Shown: one piece after another, positions 45,194 through 53,233 of the stretch
Layout of the letters: every line of letters begins with the position of its first letter
Numbering within the stretch: the stretch's first letter is position 1
NCBI GenBank assembly: GCA_964346815.1
Contig: CAYFWF010000021.1
Location: 1-64,000 of the forward strand
DNA length: 64,000 nt
Direction of reading: 5' to 3'
Source: CAYFWF01 sp964346815
GTDB taxonomy: Bacteria > Acidobacteriota > Aminicenantia > Aminicenantales > Aminicenantaceae
The notes under the pieces: generated by a model
Seen by the model: the letters and a program-made list of their open reading frames with translations, nothing else
The model's database searches: none
What the model was told of the DNA's origin: nothing
Position numbers and translations under genes: made by a program

Positions 45194-46636
45194 TTACTTA
45201 TCTGCGAACAAGTAGCCGGCCATGAAAAAAAGCCGCACGATATCCTCCATGATCTTGGGCGTGATGACGTAGATGGTATCCTCTTCCGTGTGAACGCCGT
45301 AACCTCCACCACCTGTTACCCAGGTTGAATAAGACGGAATTCCATTTTCCACGAACGGGGCATAGTCGCTGTTGCCGAACCTTTGACTGATCTCGCTTGC
45401 GCTGATTCTATCGTTGATGGAATATTTTTCATTGACCTTGGTCAGGATTTGATAGAACTCAGGATAGGTTTTGCCTCCGGCGATACGCAGTCCTCTTCCC
45501 ACACCATTCATGTCATGGTTGAGCATAAGGATCGGTTTGGATGGAAAATCAGGCATGTTGGCCGCCATGTATCTGCTTCCCAGAAGACCCAGTTCTTCTC
45601 CGCCGAAAAGCGCAAAGACGATCGACCTTTTCGGGCTGCTGTTTAGCTGGGAAAACGCATGAGCCAGTTTCATAACTACGGCTGACCCGCTTGCATTGTC
45701 GCTGGCAGCAGGATGAAGCCGCGGCCATGGACCAACCCCATCCAAGTGGGCACCGAAAATGAGGCATTCCTCCTTGAGCGCGGGATCAGAGCCTTCCATC
45801 ATACCGACTACATTTGAGGTGAAGGCATTTGGGTGATGAATGCCAGTGACTTTGACCTTGGCTCTCACACCGGTAGTAAAACGCAGCGGATTCCCGTCAC
45901 GAAGCAGGGCCCTTATGATTTGGATGTCGAAGCCTTTATGCTTAAAAAGAGCCTCGGCCACCTTGTTTCCGACCATGACCATAGGCATCCCTTCCTGGTA
46001 GGTTCCATATCCTGAAATAACCGCTCTGTTGATGATGATCAGACCCCCAGCTTCATGCTCCTTTGCATTCTGAAGCTTGTATGGGCGAGGATAGTACTTC
46101 GAGAAATCCTTGCCTTCAACCTGGGGCATTCCATCAATAATGGCCACCACTTTTCCCTTCACATCCAAATCCTTATAGTCGTCCCAACCGAGTTCTGGGG
46201 CAGTGATGCCAAATCCCAGGAAAACAACCTCGTTCTCCACTTCACCAAAACCGCTGTAAAGGGTGGGACAATAATCCTTGTACATCTCCATCTCGAGAGT
46301 TTCAGGCTTGTCCTTCTTTTTTATGGGAGGAAGGATCAGGGAAAAATTGCTGTCGTGTGTCTCGTTGTAACTCAGCCCGAAAGTCTGAAGGAAGTCATCG
46401 TACACTGGTACCAAACCCCATTCTTTGAATTTTACTTCTGCCCATTGAGCTGCTTTGTCGTACGCCTCGGTACCGGCGAGCCTGCCTCTCATCTCGGGTG
46501 TGGAAAGATACTCGTTGATCTCGAAGATGTCTGCTGCTTGGATGGATTTCATGATATGCTCCAATTCATCCGCTTGTGCTGTTTGGAGTAACGAAAAGAA
46601 CAAAGGCAAACATAGAAAAAAGTTCCGTGTTTTCAT
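45194..46636 (-). CDS. Exported M28 zinc aminopeptidase
   Basis: The 480-residue product starts at the second ATG of an ATG-AAG-ATG pair, nine bases after GAGGAG. A signal peptide (about 1-20) precedes a protease-associated (PA) region (about 105-240) and an M28 domain. Zinc and catalytic residues are recognisable in FGAHLDGVG, ASDNASGSA, FGGEELGLLGS and GVHTEEDTI. This group removes N-terminal amino acids in the envelope or medium. Length and architecture fit the PA+M28 subfamily. An upstream in-frame ATG at 46798 would extend it but without protein-like sequence. Confidence 0.9.
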   Translation of the reverse strand: MKTRNFFLCLPLFFSLLQTAQADELEHIMKSIQAADIFEINEYLSTPEMRGRLAGTEAYDKAAQWAEVKFKEWGLVPVYDDFLQTFGLSYNETHDSNFSLILPPIKKKDKPETLEMEMYKDYCPTLYSGFGEVENEVVFLGFGITAPELGWDDYKDLDVKGKVVAIIDGMPQVEGKDFSKYYPRPYKLQNAKEHEAGGLIIINRAVISGYGTYQEGMPMVMVGNKVAEALFKHKGFDIQIIRALLRDGNPLRFTTGVRAKVKVTGIHHPNAFTSNVVGMMEGSDPALKEECLIFGAHLDGVGPWPRLHPAASDNASGSAVVMKLAHAFSQLNSSPKRSIVFALFGGEELGLLGSRYMAANMPDFPSKPILMLNHDMNGVGRGLRIAGGKTYPEFYQILTKVNEKYSINDRISASEISQRFGNSDYAPFVENGIPSYSTWVTGGGGYGVHTEEDTIYVITPKIMEDIVRLFFMAGYLFADK

Positions 46637-46836
46637 CTTCATCTTCTCCTCTTTAGCAAGAGAAATCCTAGGATTGTGGTCATTAAAACTGACTTTGCTA
46701 TCCGTGTCAACTACAATATCAACCGCGACACTGTTCACTGCGTTCGGACATAAAGGGCCGATTGTAGAAGATTCTGTCTTTAGCCTCCGAATCCCCAAAA
46801 GTGGTGAATAAAAGGGGAATGCTTCCTTTGCGTGTC

Positions 46837-48435
46837 TTAAAAAGTGATTTGAAACGTTGTTCCTTTATCTCTTTTAAGATCCACCTGTCCGTCGAGCTGT
46901 CTCACCAAGTCATTCACGAGCTGTATCCCTAAAGACCGGGTATTTGAAAGATCGATATTCTTTGGGATCCCGACTCCATTATCACCGATCACGAGCTCGA
47001 ATTTGCTGTTGAAGCTCTTGTGAAGTTCGATTCGAATTTCTCCTTTTTTTCCATTGGGGAAAGCATGCCTTAATGAATTGGATACAAGTTCGTTGGTTAT
47101 CAATCCTAAGGAGATCGCCCTGTTTATTTCGATATGCACATTGTCCATTTCTGTGGTGAGTTTGATGGTATTTGGAGCAACGCCGTAAGTGTGAAAGAGA
47201 TGTATAGTCAGGGCCTGAATGTATTTATCTAATTCAATTCTTGTAAGATCTTTAGATTTGTAAAATTTTTCATGAATAAGCGCCATGCTTCGTATCCGGT
47301 TCTGACATGATTTGAAGGATTCATGCAGCTTTTTATTTTTTATGTTCCGGGCTTGAAGCCGGAGAAGGCTGGAGATAATCTGCATGTTGTTTTTGACTCT
47401 GTGATGGAGTTCACGCAGGAGAATTTCGTTCTCCCTTAGAGCATTTTTGAGTTGTTCTTCTGCCTCCTTCCGCTTAGTGATATCTCTGAGAACGCCTAAT
47501 ATTCTGACTTTTTCTCCTTTGAGAGGAATGGTGTCTACTTCCACATATTTCAATTTCCCTTTTTTAGTAATCGCTCTAAACGAATATATGGATGGTATTT
47601 TGACTCCCTTTTTTCTCGCTTCTTCTCTCTTCGCTATGAGAATTCTATCCTCTGGGTGAATGAGATCGAAGAAATTGAACTCATTATTGCAGACTTCTTT
47701 TTCTTTGTATCCGAATATTTTCTCGAAGGCAGGATTGACATATTCGAAGCCATCTGGACTTATGATATAAATTCCGTCCATCGCATTTTCGACGAGAACA
47801 CGATATTTTTCTTCGCTCTTATGCAGCGCTTCCTGAGATTCCTTATACATGATTATTTCTTTAGCCAGTTGTTCATTTAAAATAAGCAGTTCTTTTGTCC
47901 GTTGATTTACGCTTTGTTCTAGTTTTTCATTGGCTTCTTGCAGCTTCCGTTCCATCATCTTTCTTTGAGAAATATCTCTGGCTACTCCGAAGGCTGCAGT
48001 AACATTTCCTTCAGAATCGAATACAGGAGCTGCATCATTCAAGATGTGGACATATGAACCATCCTTTCTTTTATACCTGTATTCCATGTTTTCGACATTT
48101 TTTCCTTCTACCAACTGTGCGAATTGCTCCTTGACCTTTGCCAAATCTTCAGGATGGACAAGGCTAAACCCATTGATTTTTTTTATTTCCCTGAGGGAAT
48201 AGCCAAGAATTTTTTTGAATGCTCTGTTGGTGAACGAAAAATTTCCCTCCAGGTCTACCGTGAAAATCATGTCAGATGAATTCTCGACTAGGAATTTATA
48301 TTTTTCGGTAGTTTTTTTTAATGCTTTTATCCTTTGATATGCTTTTGCTTCTGATTTCTCTAGCTGGGCAATTTTTTGCTGCAGTTTTTCCTGCCCCTCT
48401 GAGAATGATTGGATTGTATCGTGTGTGTGAGCCAT
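46837..48435 (-). CDS. Soluble two-PAS sensor histidine kinase (HisKA_2)
   Basis: The 532-residue product has a coiled coil at about 5-45, PAS1 (about 50-165, with PAC), a coiled coil, PAS2 (about 205-325), then HisKA_2 with the acceptor in RELHHRVKNN near 340 and a HATPase_c domain with an N box (ITNELVSNSLRHAF) and DNGVGIP. No membrane segment is present. It is paralogous to the kinase at 36462-38819 in its C-terminal half (same HHRVKNN.QIISSLL motif). ATG 48435 lies after GAGAGGA. A PilZ gene is upstream on the same strand; no response regulator is nearby. Confidence 0.9.
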   Translation of the reverse strand: MAHTHDTIQSFSEGQEKLQQKIAQLEKSEAKAYQRIKALKKTTEKYKFLVENSSDMIFTVDLEGNFSFTNRAFKKILGYSLREIKKINGFSLVHPEDLAKVKEQFAQLVEGKNVENMEYRYKRKDGSYVHILNDAAPVFDSEGNVTAAFGVARDISQRKMMERKLQEANEKLEQSVNQRTKELLILNEQLAKEIIMYKESQEALHKSEEKYRVLVENAMDGIYIISPDGFEYVNPAFEKIFGYKEKEVCNNEFNFFDLIHPEDRILIAKREEARKKGVKIPSIYSFRAITKKGKLKYVEVDTIPLKGEKVRILGVLRDITKRKEAEEQLKNALRENEILLRELHHRVKNNMQIISSLLRLQARNIKNKKLHESFKSCQNRIRSMALIHEKFYKSKDLTRIELDKYIQALTIHLFHTYGVAPNTIKLTTEMDNVHIEINRAISLGLITNELVSNSLRHAFPNGKKGEIRIELHKSFNSKFELVIGDNGVGIPKNIDLSNTRSLGIQLVNDLVRQLDGQVDLKRDKGTTFQITF

Positions 48436-48582
48436 TCGTCCTCTCAAAGAATATCGAATAAATGGAACAAAATCCGCCCTTGTTTATAAGAGCTATTCAT
48501 AATCAGTATGATAACGAGAGGAGGATAATTCAATCCTCTTTGGGGGTGAAAAGCAGGGTGATTTTATGTTCTGTCTCTGTTC

Positions 48583-48885
48583 TTATTTCTCATACTTTAC
48601 TCCTGTTAAGAAGCCCTTGTCTGTTTTTTTCTGCCAAACGACTTCCACCGTCGTCACGATTTGTCTGGATTCCTCGTGTGGCAGCCGGTACTTCAACTCG
48701 AGGATTGTACCAGGAGCAAGCTCATTGTTTAACAAAAGACACAATCCGCCTTGACTGATATCTTTGCTCAAACCCATATCTTTTAGAGGCGACAATACTT
48801 TGTAGAGGACGTCTATAATGATTCCTTCGCGTGGATGCTTCCGTTTTATTTCTTTTTCTTTGTTTTTTTCAGAATCCCATTCCAT
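48583..48885 (-). CDS. PilZ domain protein
   Basis: This is a single PilZ domain of 100 residues, which binds cyclic di-GMP. The N-terminal KRKHPREG, an RxxxR-like basic motif with only one arginine in place, and SKDISQGGLCLLL (the D.S..G motif) are present, followed by strands ELKYRLP and EVVWQ. It probably responds to cyclic di-GMP and may regulate surface traits. It starts after GAGGACAAG and is transcribed toward the kinase gene. The kinase start is about 150 bases further. Confidence 0.8.
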   Translation of the reverse strand: MEWDSEKNKEKEIKRKHPREGIIIDVLYKVLSPLKDMGLSKDISQGGLCLLLNNELAPGTILELKYRLPHEESRQIVTTVEVVWQKKTDKGFLTGVKYEK

Positions 48886-49041
48886 CTTGTCCTCTTTTGT
48901 CGAAGGTTAACAACTTGCTGTCAAAATTTTAACAATATCCGGGGTAAAAAAAAAGAGAGGAATTTGCAGATATTTGATATTTTTCTGTCTTTTGTTTTAC
49001 GAATTGTTATCTTGTGGGACGACTAAAGGGATGAGGAACAA

Positions 49042-49239
49042 ATGGGACTTATTTGGGAAAGAAAAGAAAAGAACATCGGGTACTACCTGCTCAAAGGTCC
49101 CCTAACATTTTTGCTCATTGTCATCAATAGCCTGTTGACGTCTTGGATATTTCATGTCTCCTTCAGCTTCTTCACAGATGCCCAGGATCACATGTCAATC
49201 TCTGAATGGATAGGGCATTTGTACTCTCTGCTGCCTTGA
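49042..49239 (+). CDS. Possible small membrane protein
   Basis: A 65-residue product has one long hydrophobic segment (about 16-45, TFLLIVINSLLTSWIFHVSF), a charged N terminus and a short C terminus. GATGAGG lies 5 bases before ATG 49042. There is no family signature and chance is possible, but the site and the amphipathic ends make it a reasonable small gene. Confidence 0.4.
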   Translation: MGLIWERKEKNIGYYLLKGPLTFLLIVINSLLTSWIFHVSFSFFTDAQDHMSISEWIGHLYSLLP

Positions 49240-49806
49240 ACGGCCGAACAATCCTCTGAGCGAGGTGTCCCTTTCTCTTTTCTCTGCAACTGAATTCAAA
49301 CACAATCGAGAATTATTTTTCCTCTTGGTCCGGATTAAGCTCCATTCTGGACGGCTTTACGGGAATCCGCCTACCGCTCTATTTTTCATGTCAGCAAATT
49401 CCTTCCTCTCCCTGCACTTGGCATACTGTATAAGGCGGTGACCGAGAGTTCTACGAACTCTTTATACCCTCGTAATTAATCCTTGAAAACTTTCTTTTTG
49501 GGAAAACTATCTCAATAAATGACCGATGAAAAGACAGGATAATTTAGATGAAAAAGGGTGCGGGCTGTGTCAGCAAAAGGGGGGTTGATGATGGGAACCA
49601 AAAAGGTGTGAGCTCTCTCCAGCCCGCACAAGAGAGCCATGTTTATTATATAAAAGTTATTTCAATTTTCAAGCAAAATTTTCAATAAATTTAAATCTTT
49701 TTTTCGGTGAAAGATTCAGCCTAATTTTGCTGGAATATGAGTTCTTGGCGTTTCCAGCGGGCTAGAAATCCCATTTACCAGAGAGCGGAATATCGGAGTT
49801 CTAGAC
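49240..49806. other. Intergenic region with a candidate structured RNA
   Basis: No protein gene is supported in these 567 bases. The middle holds a strong inverted repeat (see the ncRNA entry). The right part is AT-rich, with a smaller hairpin (AATCTTT/AAAGATT, about 49695-49720). The region separates a small plus-strand gene from a minus-strand gene. Confidence 0.45.
49558..49629. ncRNA. Candidate structured RNA
   Basis: GTGCGGGCTG at 49558-49567 pairs perfectly with CAGCCCGCAC at 49620-49629. The 52-base interior can form a small GGTT/AACC hairpin. A ten-base GC-rich perfect stem of this size is uncommon in an AT-rich gap. It could be a small RNA, a riboswitch-like leader or a hairpin terminator. 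I could not match it to a known family, and neither strand is favoured by the sequence. Confidence 0.35.
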
Positions 49807-50001
49807 TTATTTCTTTTTCCTGTCCGAATAGAGCTCTCCAGCAACCATATATTCTTTGGGCGAGAGCTCTTGAATCCAGACTCGAATAGATGTCAGCGGT
49901 ACTCCCAGCGAATCGCGGACAGCTTCTGTCACTGCATCCAAGAGCGCCCGTTTTTGTTTATCCGTGCGGCCTTCCAACAGTCGAATCTCTACCAGCGGCA
50001 T
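49807..50001 (-). CDS. 4-oxalocrotonate tautomerase family protein
   Basis: This is a 64-residue member of the tautomerase family, whose N-terminal proline (Pro2, in MPLVEIRLLEGR) acts as the catalytic base after removal of Met. The rest, TDKQKRALLDAVTEA and SIRVWIQEL, fits the usual beta-alpha-beta monomer that forms hexamers. It isomerises keto-enol substrates. The pathway is unknown, and no aromatic degradation cluster is visible. GAGGAGG lies just before the ATG on the minus strand. Confidence 0.85.
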   Translation of the reverse strand: MPLVEIRLLEGRTDKQKRALLDAVTEAVRDSLGVPLTSIRVWIQELSPKEYMVAGELYSDRKKK

Positions 50002-50362
50002 GTTGACCTCCTCTAAAATTTAATGATTACTTTATTTATAGGTTTTTCCCATCCATTAAACAAGCCATATATGCTTGTTTAAGAATTTTATGCCAGTGCG
50101 AGCTGATCATCAGGCTCATCCCAGATGCATAGGACAAATCACCCCTTGATTCATCCCAAGAGGCGATTGACCTCCACAAGATCCCAAAGCATATTTTTTA
50201 AGAAAGGATCTCTGTGGACATGAAGTGCATTTTTTTCCGTCTTGTTTCTTGAGCTGTTGCAATTATATAATGAACGAAAGAATCCTACTTTTGTTCATCG
50301 GAACGGAGTGAGATGTATAGAGTTTCAACCATAGAAAATGAAACCTGTAAAGGGGAAAATCT
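50002..50362. other. Intergenic region between divergent genes
   Basis: No gene is supported in these 361 bases. TATAAT at 50266-50271, with TTGTTT at 50242-50247 (18-base spacer), could be the promoter of the pseudopilin-like gene, giving a leader of about 80 bases. No other feature was recognised. Confidence 0.4.
50242..50271 (+). promoter_or_regulatory. Candidate sigma70-type promoter of the pseudopilin-like gene
   Basis: TTGTTT (-35, half match) and TATAAT (-10, full match) are 18 bases apart. ATG 50363 is about 85 bases downstream of the expected start. Confidence 0.4.
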
Positions 50363-50734
50363 ATGAGGATAAAAGGATTTTTGGTCATTCTTCTTCTGGT
50401 GGTGATTGTGGTTTTCTTTCTCTTGGTCGCGAGACAGGGAGACAAATCTCAACTGGAAGAACAGGTCAAGGCTTTCAGCGATGTTCGAGAAAAAACCACC
50501 CGGACGAACTTAACTTCCCTTGAAAGGGCGATCGATTTTTTTGTCGCTCAAAACGGAAGGACTCCCAGTAACCTCAGAGAAGTTCAAACCTTCAATCGTT
50601 CCATCTATGTCGAATCTGATGCATGGGGGAATCCCATAAAATACGAAAGGATTTCAGACTCGAACTTTCGCCTCGTTTCCGCAGGAAAGGACAAAACCTT
50701 TGATACAGAAGATGACATCGTCATCAAGAATTGA
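50363..50734 (+). CDS. Pseudopilin-like (GspG C-terminal-like) membrane protein
   Basis: The 123-residue protein has one N-terminal membrane helix (about 5-24) and a short soluble part. The end, DAWGNPIKYERI ... GKDKTFDTEDDI, matches the Ca2+-binding tail of GspG-type major pseudopilins of type II secretion. The N terminus lacks the prepilin cleavage motif (no Gly-Phe with Glu at +5), so it is a pseudopilin-like domain with a plain anchor. No other secretion gene is adjacent. It may be a standalone envelope protein. Confidence 0.65.
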   Translation: MRIKGFLVILLLVVIVVFFLLVARQGDKSQLEEQVKAFSDVREKTTRTNLTSLERAIDFFVAQNGRTPSNLREVQTFNRSIYVESDAWGNPIKYERISDSNFRLVSAGKDKTFDTEDDIVIKN

Positions 50735-50772
50735 GAAAATCTGACCCGGGACAATCCGATCAAAAATCTTTC

Positions 50773-50790
50773 GCCGTCATGAGTGACGGC
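50773..50790. terminator. Hairpin between convergent genes
   Basis: GCCGTCA at 50773-50779 pairs perfectly with TGACGGC at 50784-50790 around a four-base loop (TGAG). It lies in the short gap between two converging stop codons (50734 and 50822). On the minus strand a run of T follows eight or nine bases after the stem, so the function as terminator is plausible but not certain. Confidence 0.5.
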
Positions 50791-50821
50791 CAGCTTGTAT
50801 ATGACCTGATTCGATAAGACG

Positions 50822-51199
50822 TTATTTTTTTCTGGGAGAGAAGAGTCTGTATAGCAATTTTCTCCAGAAGCTGACTTTGTCTGCCGTGTCTTCGATAACC
50901 AATTTTTCCATGGATCTGCGGAAAAAGGCTTTCTCTTTGTAACCCTCTTTACTTTCGAACATCTTGAGATCGTATAATTTTCTCTTACGGGAATCTTTCA
51001 GAATATCATATGCTTTATCGATCCGGTTTACTATGGCTTTTCTTTCTTCCTCGGAGACGAGGCTGTAATGCGCGATCGAGTCCTTCTGATAGGTGGCCTT
51101 GCATAGGTGATAGGCTCTTTCGACTTCCTGGACCGATGCAGTCCTTCCGATATTCAGAAGCTCGTAGTAATCCATTTCATCGACATTTTTGATCTTCAT
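50822..51199 (-). CDS. J-domain-like protein lacking HPD
   Basis: The 125-residue protein starts with the J-domain pattern MDYYELLNIGRTASVQEVERAY, and ends the domain with AYDILKDSRKRKLYD. Between the two helices, where DnaJ has His-Pro-Asp, the sequence reads YQKDSIAHY, so it lacks the loop that stimulates Hsp70 ATPase. It may be a docking or regulatory module. It is downstream of, and 24 bases from, the MinD-like gene on the same strand, so the two form an operon. The C-terminal tail is basic. Confidence 0.6.
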   Translation of the reverse strand: MKIKNVDEMDYYELLNIGRTASVQEVERAYHLCKATYQKDSIAHYSLVSEEERKAIVNRIDKAYDILKDSRKRKLYDLKMFESKEGYKEKAFFRRSMEKLVIEDTADKVSFWRKLLYRLFSPRKK

Positions 51200-51223
51200 G
51201 ATGTCAGCCGTTGGTTGAGAGGA

Positions 51224-52189
51224 TCAATTTTCTCTGTACACCAGCTTGTTAACGATGGATCTGAAGGAAAGAGAAACTTCAGAATCCGGATAGGCGCTCA
51301 AAAAAGGTGTCATGTTCTTTAAACTGAGGTGGACTCTCTCATCATAAGGGATAGCCCCCAGGAAGTTGAGATCCACGATGAGATATTTTTTAACCACATC
51401 CACGATGGATTGTCCCAGGAGAAAATCCCTCTCATTTCTTGCTTTATTGATGATCAAGCAGGGCCTAAATCTTTTGAGCGCTTTGTATAAAATATGGGCA
51501 TAGTTTTTATCATGAGATATGATCTCATTCAAAAAACTGTAGATGGATTTTGAATTGTCCTTGATATGGGAGGTGATTTTGTTCACGAGGTCTTCAACAC
51601 GGTAAAAATCGGTGTGCAGTTTAAGGATCCTGATGATACATGATTTCAAAAAGTAATAAGCATTCTCGATGGAGGTGGGCTCCGGATTTACCACCAGAAT
51701 TCCTGGATTGGAAAGAAGGAAAAAATCCACACAGTTGTAAGATGCTCCCGTTCCAATGTCAACGATAACTCTTTTGTCATCGAATGTCTTTATGTGCCTG
51801 ATCAGTTTCAATTTTTTGTAGTAGTTTAGATTAGCCATGAAAAGGAGGTTCTCGGTTCCCTTTATCAGTTTAAGGCCTTTGAACGGAGTGAGAATGACAG
51901 TATCCTTGAGATGGGGAACTTTGTTCGAAATAAAATCTCCCAGGTCAAGGTTTGTCTCTTTCATACCCAGAAAGGTGTGAAGGTTCGGACCCCCCAAATC
52001 TGCGTCGATCAACGCGACATCGTTTTCAAGGTCAGAAAGATGAATCGCCAGGCTGGCAGAAATGAAGCTTTTTCCTGTGCCTCCCTTGCCGCCTCCGACA
52101 GCCCAAATAGTCTTGTCTCTTCCCTTGCGTAGGGAGAGGTGGGGAATCATTCTTTCTGCATTCGTTTGGTACATCTTTGAAGAATTCAC
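51224..52189 (-). CDS. MinD/FlhG-like P-loop ATPase
   Basis: This 321-residue SIMIBI ATPase has a deviant Walker A of the ParA/MinD type, GGGKGGTGKSF near 36-45, a switch I region around ALIDADLGGPN, and a Walker B at VIVDIGTG. The N-terminal 20 residues before the P loop are unusual for MinD but fit FlhG/FleN. No C-terminal amphipathic membrane helix is obvious. It could position a machine or regulate flagellar or chemotaxis genes elsewhere; no flagellar gene is near. It is divergent from rpoZ and precedes the J-like gene. The GTG start has no clear ribosome binding site. Confidence 0.75.
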   Translation of the reverse strand: MNSSKMYQTNAERMIPHLSLRKGRDKTIWAVGGGKGGTGKSFISASLAIHLSDLENDVALIDADLGGPNLHTFLGMKETNLDLGDFISNKVPHLKDTVILTPFKGLKLIKGTENLLFMANLNYYKKLKLIRHIKTFDDKRVIVDIGTGASYNCVDFFLLSNPGILVVNPEPTSIENAYYFLKSCIIRILKLHTDFYRVEDLVNKITSHIKDNSKSIYSFLNEIISHDKNYAHILYKALKRFRPCLIINKARNERDFLLGQSIVDVVKKYLIVDLNFLGAIPYDERVHLSLKNMTPFLSAYPDSEVSLSFRSIVNKLVYREN

Positions 52190-52318
52190 ATTTTAGCACA
52201 GAAGAAAGTTCAATGAAAAGATTTCAGGAAATATAAATATTGAATTACTCAGCAAATTCTGATATTTTACATGTTTATACAGAGACTATGAGATTAAGAA
52301 CCGAGGAGAGCAGCATAT

Positions 52319-52666
52319 TTGAAAAATTACGGTGATATCGACAGCAAATTCAGGTACGTCATTTTAGCTTCCATGAGAGCGAAGCAGCTTCTAAGGGGAG
52401 CGAAACCCCTGATCAAAACCAAGTCGAAAAATTTCATCAGGATTGCCCAGGAGGAGATTAAACGAGGCCTTGTCGATTATGAAATTGTTAAGTCCTCTCC
52501 CGAGGAGACTTCATCGGAAGAGGAAGAGATGTTTATCGGGGAGGAAATAGAAGAAGAAAAGGAGGAAAAACCTGCGAAACAAGAAGAAGCGGAAAAAATA
52601 GAGGAAGTCCCGGAACAGAAAAAGGAAGAGTCCGGGAAAAAAACAAAGAAATCCAGCAAGAAATAG
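52319..52666 (+). CDS. rpoZ: RNA polymerase omega subunit
   Basis: The 115-residue protein contains the omega pattern SKFRYVILASMRAKQL near 10-24 and IAQEEIKRGLVDYEI near 42-56, with the usual order of helices. The omega subunit helps assemble and stabilise RNA polymerase. A C-terminal extension of about 55 residues is almost entirely Glu and Lys, unlike the short tail of E. coli omega. The start is TTG 52319 after GAGGAG; this is uncommon for a housekeeping gene but the motif alignment demands it. gmk is not adjacent. Confidence 0.8.
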   Translation: MKNYGDIDSKFRYVILASMRAKQLLRGAKPLIKTKSKNFIRIAQEEIKRGLVDYEIVKSSPEETSSEEEEMFIGEEIEEEKEEKPAKQEEAEKIEEVPEQKKEESGKKTKKSSKK

Positions 52667-52671
52667 ATATT

Positions 52672-53187
52672 TTAATCCTCTACTTCTCTCTGCCTCATCA
52701 ATTGGATGTAATCCAATTTGATGAATTCCTTTTTTGAAAAGCCCAATGCATTTGCGACTTTGACGATCTCGTTTCGCTCACCTTCAAGTTCCATGAATAT
52801 TCCGAAAGATGTCTCATCCAGGCAAATTTTTAAACGATTCATTCTGTAGACCGACCGGTATTTTTTGTACATGAAGGTAGGAATCAATCCCAATTCTTTC
52901 AGGATTTTTTTTATGTCTTTTGCATTTTTGACTTCTGTTTGATATTCTTCACGGATTTTGAATTTTCTGGATTTTTGAGGCGGGCCCTTTAAAGCCAAAA
53001 ATGTTTTTTTATTAGCTGTTCGAAGTCTTAGTGCCTGACGCCGGCTGTAAAGCGGTTGTGCAGGAAAATCGTAAAGTGTGTTTTCCTCAAGATAGCGATC
53101 TTTTATCAGCTTAGCACCAAGGGATGAAATCTTGTCTTTGATCCTATCGATATCTCTTATCTCAATTTTGACTTCGATTTCTGTCAT
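52672..53187 (-). CDS. CYTH domain protein (class IV adenylate cyclase / triphosphatase-like)
   Basis: The 171-residue product begins MTEIEVKIEI, containing the ExExK motif of CYTH proteins (class IV adenylate cyclases, thiamine triphosphatase, and tripolyphosphatases). Later positive and acidic residues line the tunnel: LRLRTANKKTFLALKGP, FKIREEYQTEV, ICLDETSFGIFMELEG. It could make cyclic AMP or hydrolyse a triphosphate; sequence does not decide. It is placed between rpoZ and a polyprenyl synthase and transcribed away from the former. Confidence 0.82.
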   Translation of the reverse strand: MTEIEVKIEIRDIDRIKDKISSLGAKLIKDRYLEENTLYDFPAQPLYSRRQALRLRTANKKTFLALKGPPQKSRKFKIREEYQTEVKNAKDIKKILKELGLIPTFMYKKYRSVYRMNRLKICLDETSFGIFMELEGERNEIVKVANALGFSKKEFIKLDYIQLMRQREVED

Positions 53188-53233
53188 TTTTTAACGGAAA
53201 GCAAATGGTTTGAAAAGCATGAAGGATGCCCTG

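Noticed and set aside
49558..49629. 4.5S (SRP) RNA or tmRNA
   Set aside because: The conserved SRP core and tmRNA tRNA-like ends are absent.
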